Source: Parasponia andersonii | Taxonomy: Eukaryota > Streptophyta > Magnoliopsida > Rosales > Cannabaceae | Assembly (NCBI GenBank): GCA_002914805.1 | Contig: JXTB01000046.1 | Span: 707,073-771,072 of the forward strand | DNA length: 64,000 bases | Direction: 5' to 3' | The notes under the pieces: generated by a model | The model's database searches: none | Seen by the model: the letters and a program-made list of their open reading frames with translations, nothing else | What the model was told of the DNA's origin: nothing | Position numbers and translations under genes: made by a program | In this document: piece by piece, positions 48,046-59,404 of the stretch | Layout of the letters: every line of letters begins with the position of its first letter | How positions within the stretch are numbered: the first letter of the stretch is position 1

Positions 48046-49285
48046 AAAGTGAGCTAGGACAGCTGTCCGAAGTTTTAATCACATGCATGAATATGATAGT
48101 ATATCGCTATATTGAAATCCTAAGCCTAAAGCTTGCTATTAATTATCAACTAGAAGCCAACCGAATCTAAACTTAATTAATCTTGTTATTTTATTTAACA
48201 AAATATAAAATTGCAATTAAGACAGGCAACTCATGAATCACGCTTTTTCCGTTGGAAAACCTCAAAAATAGTAAAGTGATCATCAATTAACAAAATAACA
48301 TGCATATATTTGTAATTTCAAATTCATATGCATGCCCTGCCAATGTTCTTTCACCATAGGCAGGCAGGGTTTCAATTCTCTTCAATTTACTTCTTCCATC
48401 AACATTCAAAGTACTCCATTGTTCTTCTTTATATCTTTACAATATATAACTATTCTTTCTTCAATTTTTTTTTTTTATTACAATGATTGATGAAGAAAGG
48501 TATGAATCCATCCTTTCGTAAGGTAAAATTTCTGTTCTTAATAAATTCATAATCTTCTTTCCATACTCTTGTTTCGGGTGGCTTTTGTGATCTGTTTTAC
48601 AATCAACTCACCTATAATTTTGGTGCCAAGCACTTTATTTTGGCCCTTAATTTTCTTCGATTCAGAAACGTTTTCCTACTATTACCTTTTTTTTTTTTGG
48701 TTATTTATTATCTTTAACCATTTTTTCCCCTAAATGTTTATATAAGCATTGTAATTGACGTATCATGTCAAAGAACATAACCCGTACATAAGCTAATATG
48801 TTTCATTAAATATTCTTGATGAGATGAGATTAGAGCAGTTTAAGTAGTTCTTGCATCTTTCTGACCACATGTTTAACGCCTTTACTTACCTATTATTGTA
48901 AATTGATTAGCCCCATGAGGAAAATTTAGAATTTCCAAAAGCCAGATAAACTGGCATGTTTTTATTTTTTATTTTTTTTTTCTCGCTTTTTCTCTGGAAG
49001 ATGGCAAAATACTTGCATATAGAAATAGAAAAATAATTATGTTCTCTCTTTTTCATTTTTCAGTTGTGATGATGTTTCCTTGGGGATATCATGATGAATT
49101 TTCCAAATCAAAAGTACTACATTTGCTTTTACCTTTTCATTTTCTTCTTGAAGAAATTTGTAACTAGTTAATCAAATACAATAGATTCGTTTAGTAAGAG
49201 GATGTTATGTGGTTTGCCTGAGAGCTGACCATATAAGGAACTTTTGTAAATCTATCAACACAGGATTCAGCTGTGACACTCATCA
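48046..49285. other. Upstream region of the thioredoxin gene
   Basis: AT-rich with short T runs (48462, 48687, 48970). The phrase ending in ag just before 49261 suggests that a 5' untranslated exon may be spliced to the start-codon exon. The promoter is not resolved. Confidence 0.35.
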
Positions 49286-50811
49286 ATGGGAAGTTGTTGG
49301 ACCAAGGTAAGTTCCCCAAAGGAGCTACAAAGATCAATTGAAAAGAATGATACTACTTCTATGTTCCTTATACGTACTTTCTAAGATGATTCAACTTTTG
49401 TATCATTTTAACGAACTTCATGATTCTTGCAGTACTTAACTGGAGAGGTTGATGATCATGATCATCACAATGTCGAACTTGCCAGCGGAAATGTGCATCT
49501 TATAACTACGATTGAAAGTTGGGAGACTAAGTTATCAGAAGCAAACAGTGATGGGAAAATTGTGAGTTTTGTAATGCTCAGGTCCATTGCGTGCAGTAAT
49601 TAGATTAATGGGAGTCTTATTGGATGCTAATTTCATAATTGTCAATCATATGTATGTGCAACATTAGTTTATGTCTCCACAAATCAGAACTATGGATCTA
49701 CATGAGGACTCCAAGAAAAGTTTGTAGTTGGATTACTATAGGCAGCCGTCAAGAACAGAGATCTAGTAAATTTGACAAAAAGATTTATGAAGGATTAAGA
49801 AGTGTATACCACAAAAAGATTAAGGTAGCAAATTGGTAATGCGAGATATCCCCATTAATGGATTAAGGGTTTCACTTTAGTGGAATAACACAGTTGATTC
49901 TGGTTTACTACCCTGGTTCGTAACAAGCAAAAACCACTTGTTTTTGAAGAGGGAAGAAAAAGAGTTATAATTTATACTTCCAGTTTATTTGATAGCATGA
50001 ATATATAAGTGGCTTTTTCTCATTATAATTTAAGTCACTTTCCAGACATGAATAAGGGTTGCTTGTTTCTGTTTGCATTGTCTCTTTTCTTCTGTAATTT
50101 ACTACCTAAATTGGGGTGTTTTTGGTACTCATAATTAGCATAGCATACAGCATTTTCTAATTAACAACTCATAGCATGTTAATCTTAATGACCTAATGCC
50201 ACACATCTTATCTAATTTTCCTTTAAATGATCTTTCACTTTAACTCTTCACAGGTTGTGGCAAATTTTAGTGCACCGTGGTGTAATCCCTGTAAATCGAT
50301 AGCACCAAGCTACATCGAGATTGCAGATAAACATCCATCCATCATATTTTTAACTGTAGACGTCGACGAGCTGACTGTAAGTTAGAAACCTTATGATACT
50401 AATCTTTGTAACTCATATGCTCATATAGTAATAGACTACAGATGCTAAACCGCTGCTCTAAACTTCTATCTCTCCTTTTTGCGTCAAATGCGAGCATGAG
50501 CTTTCTTAGATGACTTTTAACAGCTTAAGAAGTCAAGCTTTAAGGATCCACATATGTAATTTAGGACACATGAATGTTCCGCTGATTGATTTGTACCGAG
50601 TTAATTCTATGTAGAGGAATACATAGATAAAAATGAGGTAATTTGTGTGCATGGATTGCAGGAATTGAGTACTTCATGGGGTATCAATGCCACTCCAACA
50701 TTCTTCTTCCTTAAAGAAGGAAGAACAATAGACAAACTTGTGGGGGCAAACAAGGAGGAACTCCAGAAGAAAGCAGCTGCAGTGACTGATCTCACAATTA
50801 AGTCACAATAA
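49286..50811 (+). CDS. Thioredoxin h9-type with WCNPC active site
   Basis: Four exons, 49286-49306, 49433-49561, 50254-50376 and 50662-50811, give 140 residues. The start MGSCWTK has Gly2 (myristoylation) and Cys4 (palmitoylation), as in the membrane-attached, mobile AtTRXh9 group. The order NVHLITTIESWETKL, the VVANFSAPWCNPCK active site (Cys60, Cys63), VDVDEL and INATPTFFFLKEG (cis-Pro) and the h9-like tail VGANKEELQKK support this subgroup. Thioredoxins reduce disulfides in partner proteins. Odd: the normally invariant Gly of WCGPC is Asn here, which could change redox potential or partner choice. The short first exon is set by a GTAAGT donor. A fragment of this locus lies at 63431-63631. 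Confidence 0.93.
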
Positions 50812-51544
50812 TAACTGATTTTATAGCATGTCAAGTTTCCCTTTGTTTTTGTTGTTATACATTCTCTTAAAAATATCAAATCCAAACTTAGCAAGTAAAA
50901 CAGTTTCCTAGTACCTTAGCTTATGAAGCATTGAAACTCATCAATATGAACCTTGTGTTTAGCTTTGGAAGTTTAAAATCATTCAATCAATAATTGAAGG
51001 TAAGCACAGCCATGACGGTTTGGATCACTATTTTGCAGTACAAGGTAAAATATTTGGCTGGTATTTTTACTCATGTGGGAAGATCAACTAGAAGAAAAAA
51101 TGCCCTTCTTCAGTTTTTTTGTGGACTTAACCATAGTACTTGGAAAGCTTTTAGAAGCTTCAGATACGAAAAAACAAAGCAGATGACAAAAACTATAAAA
51201 GAAGAGGGAGAGAGAAACTAAGCAAGCATGAGATACATTGGATATTTTGAAGAATATCCAAACGGATAAAACATCGTATTAAAACAAAATAACATTGACC
51301 AATCAAGCCGAGCCAAATTGTGCATTTCAAGGCACCAACATCCTTTTTTCACAAACAACGGCTTGTATAATTAATAGTATCCGTTGTTTACAACGGAGTT
51401 TCTTGTATACCAAGCACTATAAACCTCAAAAACTTCCAAACAATAGGGAGGAAACTACAATCTTGGTCAGCTCAAATTCGTTTCCTAATCACCTTCTATA
51501 TATCACCCTCTATCCGTTACTCAAAGCTCCCCGGACTCCAATCA
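50812..51544 (+). other. 3' end of thioredoxin gene and PHT1 promoter region
   Basis: It holds the thioredoxin 3' untranslated region and then the PHT1 upstream region. A TATA box (tatatat, 51497-51503) lies about 40 bases before the PHT1 ATG, implying a very short leader. Confidence 0.5.
51252..51259 (+). promoter_or_regulatory. P1BS (PHR1-binding) site upstream of PHT1
   Basis: gaatatcc fits the P1BS consensus GNATATNC exactly, 286 bases before the PHT1 start codon. An imperfect match (ggatattt) lies just upstream at 51240. P1BS is the known binding site of PHR1-type MYB factors that switch on phosphate-starvation genes. Its presence in front of a phosphate transporter fits; activity is inferred. 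Confidence 0.7.
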
Positions 51545-53242
51545 ATGGCGGACCAAGGAGGTAGTGCAACTACTCAAACTCAAGCTATCTTCTCTGCTCT
51601 TGACAATGCCAAGACCCAACTATACCATTTCAAGGCCATTGTCATTGCTGGTATGGGATTCTTCACCGATGCTTATGACCTCTTCTGCATCAGCGCCGTG
51701 ACGAAGCTCATCGGCCGCCTTTACTTCCCCAACCCCACCGGAAAAGACCCCGGAGCTCTCCCTAAACAGGTCAACAATGCCATAACAGGGGTCGCCTTAT
51801 GTGGGACCCTGGCGGGGCAACTCTTCTTTGGCTGGCTCGGTGACAAGCTGGGCAGAAAAAGGGTCTACGGACTCACATTAGTCACCATGGTCGGCTGCGC
51901 TTTAGCCTCCGGCCTCTCCTTCGGCCACTCAGCCAAACACGTCATAACAACTCTGTGCTTTTTCCGGTTCTGGCTCGGCTTCGGTATCGGCGGCGACTAC
52001 CCTCTCTCGGCGGTGATCATGGCAGAGTACGCCAACCAAAAAACCAGAGGAGGGTTTATAGCGGCTGTCTTTGCCATGCAAGGAGTCGGAATCTTGGTGG
52101 CCGGAGCTGTCTCCATGGCGGTCTCCAAGGCCTTCTTGGTGGCCTTCCCTGCTCCGGAGTTCCGAAACGACACCGTCTTGTCGACTCAGCCTGAAGGAGA
52201 CTACGTTTGGAGGATCGTCCTGATGTTCGGAGCGATCCCGGCGGCCCTGACTTTCTATTGGCGGCTGAAAATGCCGGAAACGGCGAGGTACACCGCCTTA
52301 GTTGAAGGAAACCACAAAAGGGCAGCCGCTGACATGGCCAAAGTCCTTGCGAAGGACTTGAATTTTGACCAAAAAGATCATAACTCTCCGGTTCAAACAA
52401 GAGAAAACTCTGTTTCTAGTCGAGACTCTGTTTATGGCCTCTTCTCGAGAGAGTTCGTAAGAAGACATGGGCTTCATCTCCTTGGCACAACAACCAGTTG
52501 GTTTCTGCTAGACATTGCTTTCTACAGTCTACAACTAACCCAGAAAGACGTTTATCCAGCTAGTGGGTTGTTGCGAAAAGCGTCCGCCATGAACGCCATA
52601 GAAGAAGCTTTCAGACTCTCAAAGGCGATGTTTGTAATAGCTCTAGTAGCAACGGTTCCCGGGTACTGGTTCACTGTCTTTCTTATCGACAAGATCGGAC
52701 GGTTCCCAATCCAGCTCGGTGGGTTCCTACTCATGTCGATATTCATGGCCATTCTCGGATTCAAGTACGAGAGTCTCAGGGGGGACACATGCGGAGACAA
52801 AGATCTCAAAAAAGACTTCTGTAATGGCAACACAACGTTGTTCACTCTATTTTATGGACTCACATTTTTCTTTGCCAACTTTGGACCAAACAGTACCACC
52901 TTCATCGTCCCGGCTGAGCTTTTTCCGGCGAGGTTCCGGTCCACGTGTCATGGCATGTCGGCCGCGGCGGGGAAAGCCGGCGCCATAATTGGAGCTTTCG
53001 TTGTTCAGAGCTACGCTCATGAAGTAAAGGGTGTGAAAAAGGCTATAGTGGCTCTCTCTGTAGTGAATTTGTTTGGGTTTTTGTGCACTTTCTTGGTGCC
53101 TGAAACTAAAGGCCGATCGCTTGAGGAGATTTCAGGCGAAGATAAGGGTCTTAGAGGTAATGGGGTGGTGGCCAATGGAGATGACAACACCAGAGACTCT
53201 AGCCATGTTGACGAAGTTCCAGAAAATGAAGATGCGGTTTAG
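51545..53242 (+). CDS. PHT1: High-affinity inorganic phosphate transporter, PHT1 family
   Basis: An intronless frame of 565 residues, slightly longer than the usual 520-545. It is a major-facilitator H+/phosphate symporter of the plasma membrane. The start [13 protein letters not shown] is followed by the first helix region [20 protein letters not shown], then [14 protein letters not shown], the family signature [16 protein letters not shown] (about residue 149), a hydrophilic central loop (about 255-300), and later helices ending in [40 protein letters not shown] is intact. The C-terminal tail is acidic and longer than usual ([20 protein letters not shown]). Key residues look intact. Lack of introns in the coding region is common in PHT1 genes. 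A P1BS site upstream suggests phosphate-starvation control. The subgroup is not assigned. Confidence 0.97.
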   Translation: MADQGGSATTQTQAIFSALDNAKTQLYHFKAIVIAGMGFFTDAYDLFCISAVTKLIGRLYFPNPTGKDPGALPKQVNNAITGVALCGTLAGQLFFGWLGDKLGRKRVYGLTLVTMVGCALASGLSFGHSAKHVITTLCFFRFWLGFGIGGDYPLSAVIMAEYANQKTRGGFIAAVFAMQGVGILVAGAVSMAVSKAFLVAFPAPEFRNDTVLSTQPEGDYVWRIVLMFGAIPAALTFYWRLKMPETARYTALVEGNHKRAAADMAKVLAKDLNFDQKDHNSPVQTRENSVSSRDSVYGLFSREFVRRHGLHLLGTTTSWFLLDIAFYSLQLTQKDVYPASGLLRKASAMNAIEEAFRLSKAMFVIALVATVPGYWFTVFLIDKIGRFPIQLGGFLLMSIFMAILGFKYESLRGDTCGDKDLKKDFCNGNTTLFTLFYGLTFFFANFGPNSTTFIVPAELFPARFRSTCHGMSAAAGKAGAIIGAFVVQSYAHEVKGVKKAIVALSVVNLFGFLCTFLVPETKGRSLEEISGEDKGLRGNGVVANGDDNTRDSSHVDEVPENEDAV

Positions 53243-54240
53243 TACTCAAGTAATGCTGTGTGTGTTAGTAAGGGTGATAATTAATAAACATGTAAGACAT
53301 GGATTGCGTGTGTTAATAAAGTGATTATAATTAATAAATTATATGACTTGGGCTCTATGCTTTTATGCCCACACTTACTGCCCCGCTCAATTTTTTTTTT
53401 TTAATTTTAACTACTATGTCCTATAAAATGTAAATTGTCACATTAGTTTTCTTTTAATTTTCGAAACCAGAAACTGGAAAAAAAATAATTGGAAAGACTA
53501 TTCATTATTCATATGTATTCTAAATTTTCTTTCCTCTGTAAGAATACAAAAGTAAAGATAATATCTTCATGAGAAGGGAAATTGAAGACAAAAGAATTAG
53601 ATTTTTGGTCGAATTTTTTAAAGATGCAGCATATGTCATTTGGATCAATATTATATTAAAGTTTCAGTTACCCTTTTGTCTTTATTTAATTTTAAATGTA
53701 AGTACGTCCTAACTCTGCCACTGCCCGCACTGAGAAGCTATAAGTATAACATCAAAGAAATCTAAGCATGATGAATACCAAATGAGATTTCTTCAACACA
53801 ATTGTTTTTACTTTTTTTTTTTAATAATGTAAACGTGCTAGGAAAATGAAAAAGACAACCGAGTGTATTTTTTTTCTTTAATCTTTTATTTTTATTAATT
53901 TTTCAATATAGAGTATCTGTTTTAATTTTTTTTATTTTTGTTTAACCGCATATGTGCTATTTTTTTTAACTGTCAATTTAACAAGAACTAAGAAAAAAGA
54001 CGTATTGACACTACATCTTCAATTCATGGAAATTTTTAAAAATTTATTTTTTTAGGGTCGAAATGATCACTATGTAAAGAATTAAGGGCTCTTGGTGCCC
54101 AAACGCTAGGAATTTTCAAGAATGTGTCAATTGCATAAGGGATAACTACAAACATATCACCTTTCGTTTAGTTTATTGATTCAATTATTAATATATCATC
54201 ATTTTCCTTCGGATTCAAAATTTGCGTCAAATTCAAATTC
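53243..54240. other. 3' flank of PHT1, no other feature
   Basis: AT-rich spacer with T runs (53390, 53812, 53865). No coding frame or transposon end was recognised. Confidence 0.4.
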
Positions 54241-56100
54241 TCTTTCAGTTAGGGTTTATGCCCTAAAAGCACGTATATTTTGGATATTTGTTGAATTAAT
54301 GAAATGATATTTTTTTATTTGAATTTGTACATAATTGGTATGTCATTAAATATCAAAAAATTCCTGGTTTATTTATGTGACCATAAAGTGTTATATACAT
54401 GAGAATTAAATTTATAGATAATAAACTAAATATAGTCCGTAATAATTAATTAAAATTTGGGATCTTTAATTAAATATTATTAGTACGGTCTATTAACATT
54501 GAGAATGTAATAATCTTATTCGGAGTATTGATGTATTAACATCACGATGGAGGTACTTTATATAATTTGATTATATAGAATTGGACCAGACATGATTTGA
54601 ATCTCACATAAATTCCGTTAACTGTTGAGAGTTCAAATAATGTCACTAGAAGATCATATGTAGATCAATCTTAATCCTGAGTAGTTATAGACTCTTATTT
54701 ATAACATTATGTTCTTTGACATACTTATTAAAGGTTTGTTTTTAAACAGATCGAAATATTTGTATCTTGGGAGCATGATGAGATGAGTAGTCGGGAATGT
54801 AACTTACAGATATGGAATCCATTCCTTCTATTAGGAAGCTAGAAAGATGATTCCCTTGTGTATTGATTCAGGACTTGAACAGTTTGAGTACTCAATTTAT
54901 AATAGATTTATAAATTAATTGTTCATTAGAGAATCAACGGTATACAAGGATAAAGATGTAATTAGAGAGGTAAACGGAATATAACCTAACTTCAATTATG
55001 AATTGTCTATGGATGATTGAACTACATGTAATGATTAAATCGATGGACTGCTCACTGTTTTCTGAGTAAATTAATTCTGTAATTTCAAGAGTGCAATTCC
55101 GGATTTTTAGTGGAGTAATACTAGAATTAATAAATTAGACAAATTAATTAACGAGTTTAATTAATTGGAGCTTGAATTACAAGTACATAGGTCCCTAATT
55201 CTACCTCTTACAAACACTGTACTGGATATTACATTATTTCTGTTACTGCACATTTTGTCTAGATAAATAGTTTATTTATATGTAAGTAATAATTGTTATT
55301 AATTAATTAATTAATTAATTTTGAATTAATTAATTTAAATTTATGGAGAGATAAGTTTCCTAATTTGTTTAAATTTTGAATTTAAAATATCTACTTATCA
55401 GATAATTAGATAAATAGAAATTGGGAAACTGACTAAAAGTGAAACACTCTTTCTTAAAGAAGTGAATTATCTGCAAGTTTATATATATATATATATTCAT
55501 TAATTATATTAAATAGATATATATAATTTTATGTTTATAAAATAACAAAAAGTAAACTAACGTTTTTTTAAGGTTATATATATATATTGATTTGATTAAT
55601 ATATTAATTTATTTATTAAATAGTTTAATAAATAAATAAATAAATATATATATATATATAAAGAAAATCTTAGCAGAAAAAAAAAGAGATACACTACGTA
55701 TTTTTTATGCAGAGTCTCTATAAACTAGAGAGAAAAAGAAGAGAGTATTCCTATTCTCTGTAGAACAAAACTCTTGCAATCTCATGTGTTGAGAAAATTG
55801 TAAGTGCCTAAAGTGTGAGTTTTAAGAAATTTTCAGGCAACGCCCACACGTTCATCCAGTTGTACTTGACGCTTGGATTGGAAGATCGTGGTTGAGAAGA
55901 CAGTAAAATTAGGATCCACTGATAGACTACAAGAGGTATTAGATCTATTTTCTTTGTATGTTCCTATTTGCTATGAATTAATACTATACACTCATATACT
56001 GGGCCAATCTTCCGCTGCGAAAATCATTTTAAATCCAATACTTTCTACTTCAAACACCAATTTTGTAAAGGAATTAGCAAATACCCTTTTGGGTTGAAAC
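54241..56100. repeat. Possible LTR-type retroelement fossil (non-coding)
   Basis: It begins near a gttagggtttatgccctaaaagc phrase. It runs through a long AT-rich non-coding stretch and ends in leader-like sequence (about 55690-56050) with no coding frame. The phrase and layout resemble long terminal repeats of plant LTR elements, so a solitary terminal repeat is possible. No second copy, primer site or coding region was seen, and its limits and age are uncertain. Confidence 0.25.
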
Positions 56101-56297
56101 GAGTATATTTGAAAATTCATTGTAATTTGAAATTAAATTAAACAAATTAATGTTGTAATAATTCCATTTTTTAAGCATGTTTTGATGTATTACTTAAAAC
56201 CCCCCACATCGTGCAACCGCTGGTGTGACGTGTCTTCCCCTTTAAGGCTTCTAGTGGGACAATTAAGATTCCTGGTATAACAAGAGTTGTAGTCCAA
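56101..56297. other. Short spacer ending at a single-N join
   Basis: Sequence with no recognised feature. It ends at the single N at 56298, an assembly join, directly before the MITE fragment. Confidence 0.4.
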
Positions 56298-56298
56298 N

Positions 56299-56472
56299 AA
56301 AAGTAAGAAAGAGAAAGAGTATTAATGATGCACAAAAGAGCATTAATGATACACGTCTTTTCATGCACTTCATTATAACCATTGGATCACTATTAGATGG
56401 TGATCCAACAACTAAAAAGAAAAAATACCTACCCATAGGTAAAGAAAAAAAATACCTATTGGATTGGCAACC
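56299..56472. mobile_element. MITE fragment (same family as 200-442)
   Basis: Matches the right two-thirds of the MITE at 200-442 (taagaaagagaaagag...ccattggatcac...tacctattggattggcaacc). A 27-base phrase containing gagcattaatgat is partly doubled. The left third is missing at the single N. Confidence 0.75.
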
Positions 56473-56498
56473 ATATATATATATATATATATATATAT

Positions 56499-56695
56499 GG
56501 GTACCGATCTAGTAGTTATTTTTTTTTTTACATATATATATATATCAATTTGGCTAATGAAAATTTAGTATGCATATTTTTTTATTGTAAAAAATAAGAA
56601 AGAAAAAAAATATTAATAATGCACGTCTTTTCATACACTAAAAAAAAATATCTATCCATATTAAAGAAAAAAAAATACCTATTAAATTGGCAACC
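56499..56695. mobile_element. MITE copy 3 (same family), inside TA repeat
   Basis: Begins gggtaccgatctagtag and ends attaaattggcaacc, matching both ends of the 200-442 element, with an internal deletion. It lies within TA microsatellite DNA (56473-56498 before, 56696-56720 after), so the target duplication cannot be read with certainty. Confidence 0.7.
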
Positions 56696-56754
56696 TATAT
56701 ATATATATATTATATTATATACCGGCACAAATGATTTAAGCATCCCTTTCCTCT

Positions 56755-56799
<45 letters not shown>

Positions 56800-56891
56800 A
56801 GCATCCCATCTAACCAATTTGCTTTATTATTGTTTTTCATTCAAGAGAGCAGCTCAAAAATCCTTTTTGTGAATTTTCTATTTCGACAACA
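56696..56891. other. TA microsatellites and F-box gene leader
   Basis: TA runs at 56696-56720 and 56759-56797. Between and around them the phrase atttaagcatccc(t/a)tc occurs twice (about 56733 and 56798). The last ~70 bases are probably 5' leader of the F-box locus. Confidence 0.5.
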
Positions 56892-58476
56892 ATGTTGACA
56901 GGTATGTATCTAACATTTTTCTTAATTTTATATCATGCATGCATCGGTTGCGTTTACCTTTCTTGAGACAGTGAGAAATTTTAGAAAGAAATTACTTTTC
57001 GATCATTATTAGATATGAAGCTTAAATTTTGCATGTATGATCACTTTTAGTCTTTTACACATTCGTTTACCACATGCTTAGATTCCATTACATTATTTTA
57101 ATTGGATCGTCATGAGACTGATAGATTATATTATTTTAATTTTTTTAACCTAATACACGTCTCTTTTTGTATTTATATATGATCACTTTTACATGTGTGT
57201 ATTAAAAAATTATTTTTTTTTTGATTTTTTGGGTAGATTTGGCAGAACTTCCAAAGCATCTAGTGGATTCAATTTTGAAAAAAGTAGAGTCCTCCATAGA
57301 TTATCTGCGCTATGGCGTTGTTTGTAGGTCATGGCATTCTTCAGTGAGGGACAAAATTAAACGCATTAAAGTTTCATATGATCACAAGATTCCAATGCTT
57401 TTAGTCCCCACCGAAGAAGATCATAGATAGTATACAAATTCTCAAAGTTAAAATATTAATTCCATACGGTAAGCGATTTAGTGGCTCCTTAAAAAGATGG
57501 TTGACAGTTGTAAACGAAGACTACACATTAGCCATATACAAACCTTTTTCTACGCTTGATCAAGCAAATATTGCTCATGCAAGAATTTGCTTTCCATGTC
57601 TCTTTCCTCCTGATGTGTATGAGCTAGAACCTCAATTACCTCCCCAACTCGAAAATCCGGAGATAGAAGATGATTTAGCTGAACCAGATGAGGATTTTGA
57701 GTTAGATGACAATCATGAGCCATATGACCCTGCTCAACACTGTGATCATCATGTTCAAAAAGTTGTAATAACAGCCGACCCAGTAGAAAATGCAAATGAA
57801 TGCACAATCGTGGTGATATTTGGAGAACGTTGCCAGGTGGCTTTGATTAGACTTAGTAAAGACAAAACATGGACTAAAATTAATGACTGTGAGCCAATCG
57901 ACGACATTTTGTATTGTAAGAATCAATTTTATGCCCTAAGTTATCTTGGTGAACTTATGTCTTTCGGTGTTACTAAGTCGGGAGATTCAACTATAGAGTT
58001 CATTACTCCCGAGAACCCATCATTTGAGTATGATAGTTAGTTATACTACTATAACGAGTAGTAAGAGATATGTTGTGGAAGCATATGGAGAACTTTTGCT
58101 GATAGAAAGACATTTTCTTTGGCGTGACAACGAGAAAACTCGTGAGACAGATATGTTCAGAATTTTTAAGTTAGATTTTGACGAAGAAGGAGAGTGGGTT
58201 GAAATAGAAAGTCTTGGTGATGTTGCCTTGTTCTTAGGTGACAATTCTTTCATATCTATTTTGGCTTCAAATTTCATTGGATGTCAACCGAATTGTATCT
58301 ACTTCACTCACGACGAAGATGATATGTTTGGTACTTCCAAACCTTATATTTCTGATATAGGTATGTACGAAGTTGAGAGCTAGAGCTTCAAACTGCAATA
58401 CTCTATAGATCCAGCTGCTCTTCTTAAAATGGCTAGCCGACCTCCGATTTGGGTTGTGCCCACACCTAATTTATAA
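56892..58476 (+). pseudogene. F-box protein with DUF295 (KIB-type) domain, three lesions
   Basis: A short first exon (56892-56901, ATG) and a GT-AG intron lead to an F-box at 57237 onward (DLAELPKHLVDSILKKV, then VCRSWHSSVRD). A DUF295 beta-propeller follows: LKRWLTVVNEDYTLAIYKPF, VVIFGERCQVALIRL, RYVVEAYGELLLIERHF and, at the end, RPPIWVVPTPNL. SCF-type F-box proteins select substrates for ubiquitination. The frame changes twice, near 57423 and near 58035, and a tag stops it at 58381-58383, 31 codons before the expected end at 58474-58476. Otherwise the sequence reads cleanly. Young pseudogene, or sequencing errors; such F-box genes are often lost and gained in plants. Confidence 0.8.
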
Positions 58477-58998
58477 GGATCCCTGATGAGAAGACAATTC
58501 ATGGCTTTAGGATTTTCTTTTTAATTTTTATTCTGCGTTTCTTCCAATTCATCCTGAGTTTGCTGTATAAGGTTTTAGACTTAACATTTTGAATTTCTAC
58601 ACTAAGCAAGTTTTAGAATTATATACAGTTGCTTGCGTTGTACAACGACTTATTTCATCTGAAAATTTGTACACGGGTTTTTGTTTGGCTAGTTTTTATA
58701 TCTATGAAGGTTTTCCCACCTAGGGGAAAAAAATATTTCTGATATACTTTGTTAGGAAAAAAAAAAGGGGGGATACATACGATTGTTTACGATTGTTTTA
58801 GGCTTTTAGCACATGAAATATACCCTCTACAGTTCTACAGTCGTTTGTAGATATGTTCAATCTTTTTAGGACCATTTTGTATCATGTACTAGTCAAAGTT
58901 ACGTGACTTGCACAAATTCAAGAAATTATTAAGGGGAAGGGGCGATTTACTGTCGACATAAACAGCCTTTAAACACGCATGCGTGCTGCCCTGTCCAT
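58477..58998. other. Intergenic, no feature
   Basis: 3' flank of the F-box pseudogene. It contains a short A run (58756-58767) and a repeated cgattgttta phrase (58781-58799). Nothing else recognised. Confidence 0.4.
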
Positions 58999-59171
58999 AT
59001 GGTCAAATTTCTCAGATGATGATAACGGTCAACCAAATTCAGGGTTGTGACGCTTCTAGTACTCTCTTTGGTCAACCAAAATGGTCAAAAAACAATCGAC
59101 CTTGTGAAATCCATGGTTGTCCTAACCAAGTTTCTTTTCTTGAACTGAAATCCTCATATTGGCGGCACGTG
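58999..59171 (+). promoter_or_regulatory. Cluster of four W-boxes plus a G-box
   Basis: GGTCAA (inverse of the W-box TTGACC) occurs at 59001-59006, 59027-59032, 59070-59075 and 59083-59088. CACGTG (G-box) lies at 59166-59171. Four W-boxes in under 90 bases is well above chance expectation in AT-rich DNA. WRKY factors bind such clusters in defence promoters. The small secreted-peptide frame at 59234 begins 146 bases downstream of the last W-box. Confidence 0.5.
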
Positions 59172-59233
59172 AGGCAGTGGCAACCTCTGGAGGCCCTCGT
59201 ATAGACGCCCAGACTCCTCAGTCACTCCGAGCC

Positions 59234-59404
59234 ATGAATTATTTGCCAATGCTCTTCTTCTTCTTCTTCTTCTTCCTCCTCCTCCTCCTCCTCCTTCCAC
59301 AATTGGAGTCAACGAAATGCTTCAGAATTTTGCCAACAAAGGAATGTCAATCGAAGAATCTGTTGCCATGCATAATGGGTACTTCATCCTTTACGTATAT
59401 ATAA
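59234..59404 (+). CDS. Candidate small secreted peptide (56 residues) or first exon
   Basis: The ATG at 59234 opens a frame MNYLPML followed by a run of Phe and Leu encoded by (CTT)n and (CTC)n repeats, which together make a strong signal-peptide core. A 30-residue mature part with three Cys follows (TKCFRILPTKECQSKNLLPC, then IMG). A possible GT donor after 'ATAATGG' near 59379 would make this the first exon of a longer cysteine-rich peptide. No family is recognised. A longer in-frame start exists at 59159, but that leader has no signal-peptide character. The repeat-coded hydrophobic core could also be chance. Confidence 0.3.
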   Translation: MNYLPMLFFFFFFFLLLLLLLPQLESTKCFRILPTKECQSKNLLPCIMGTSSFTYI

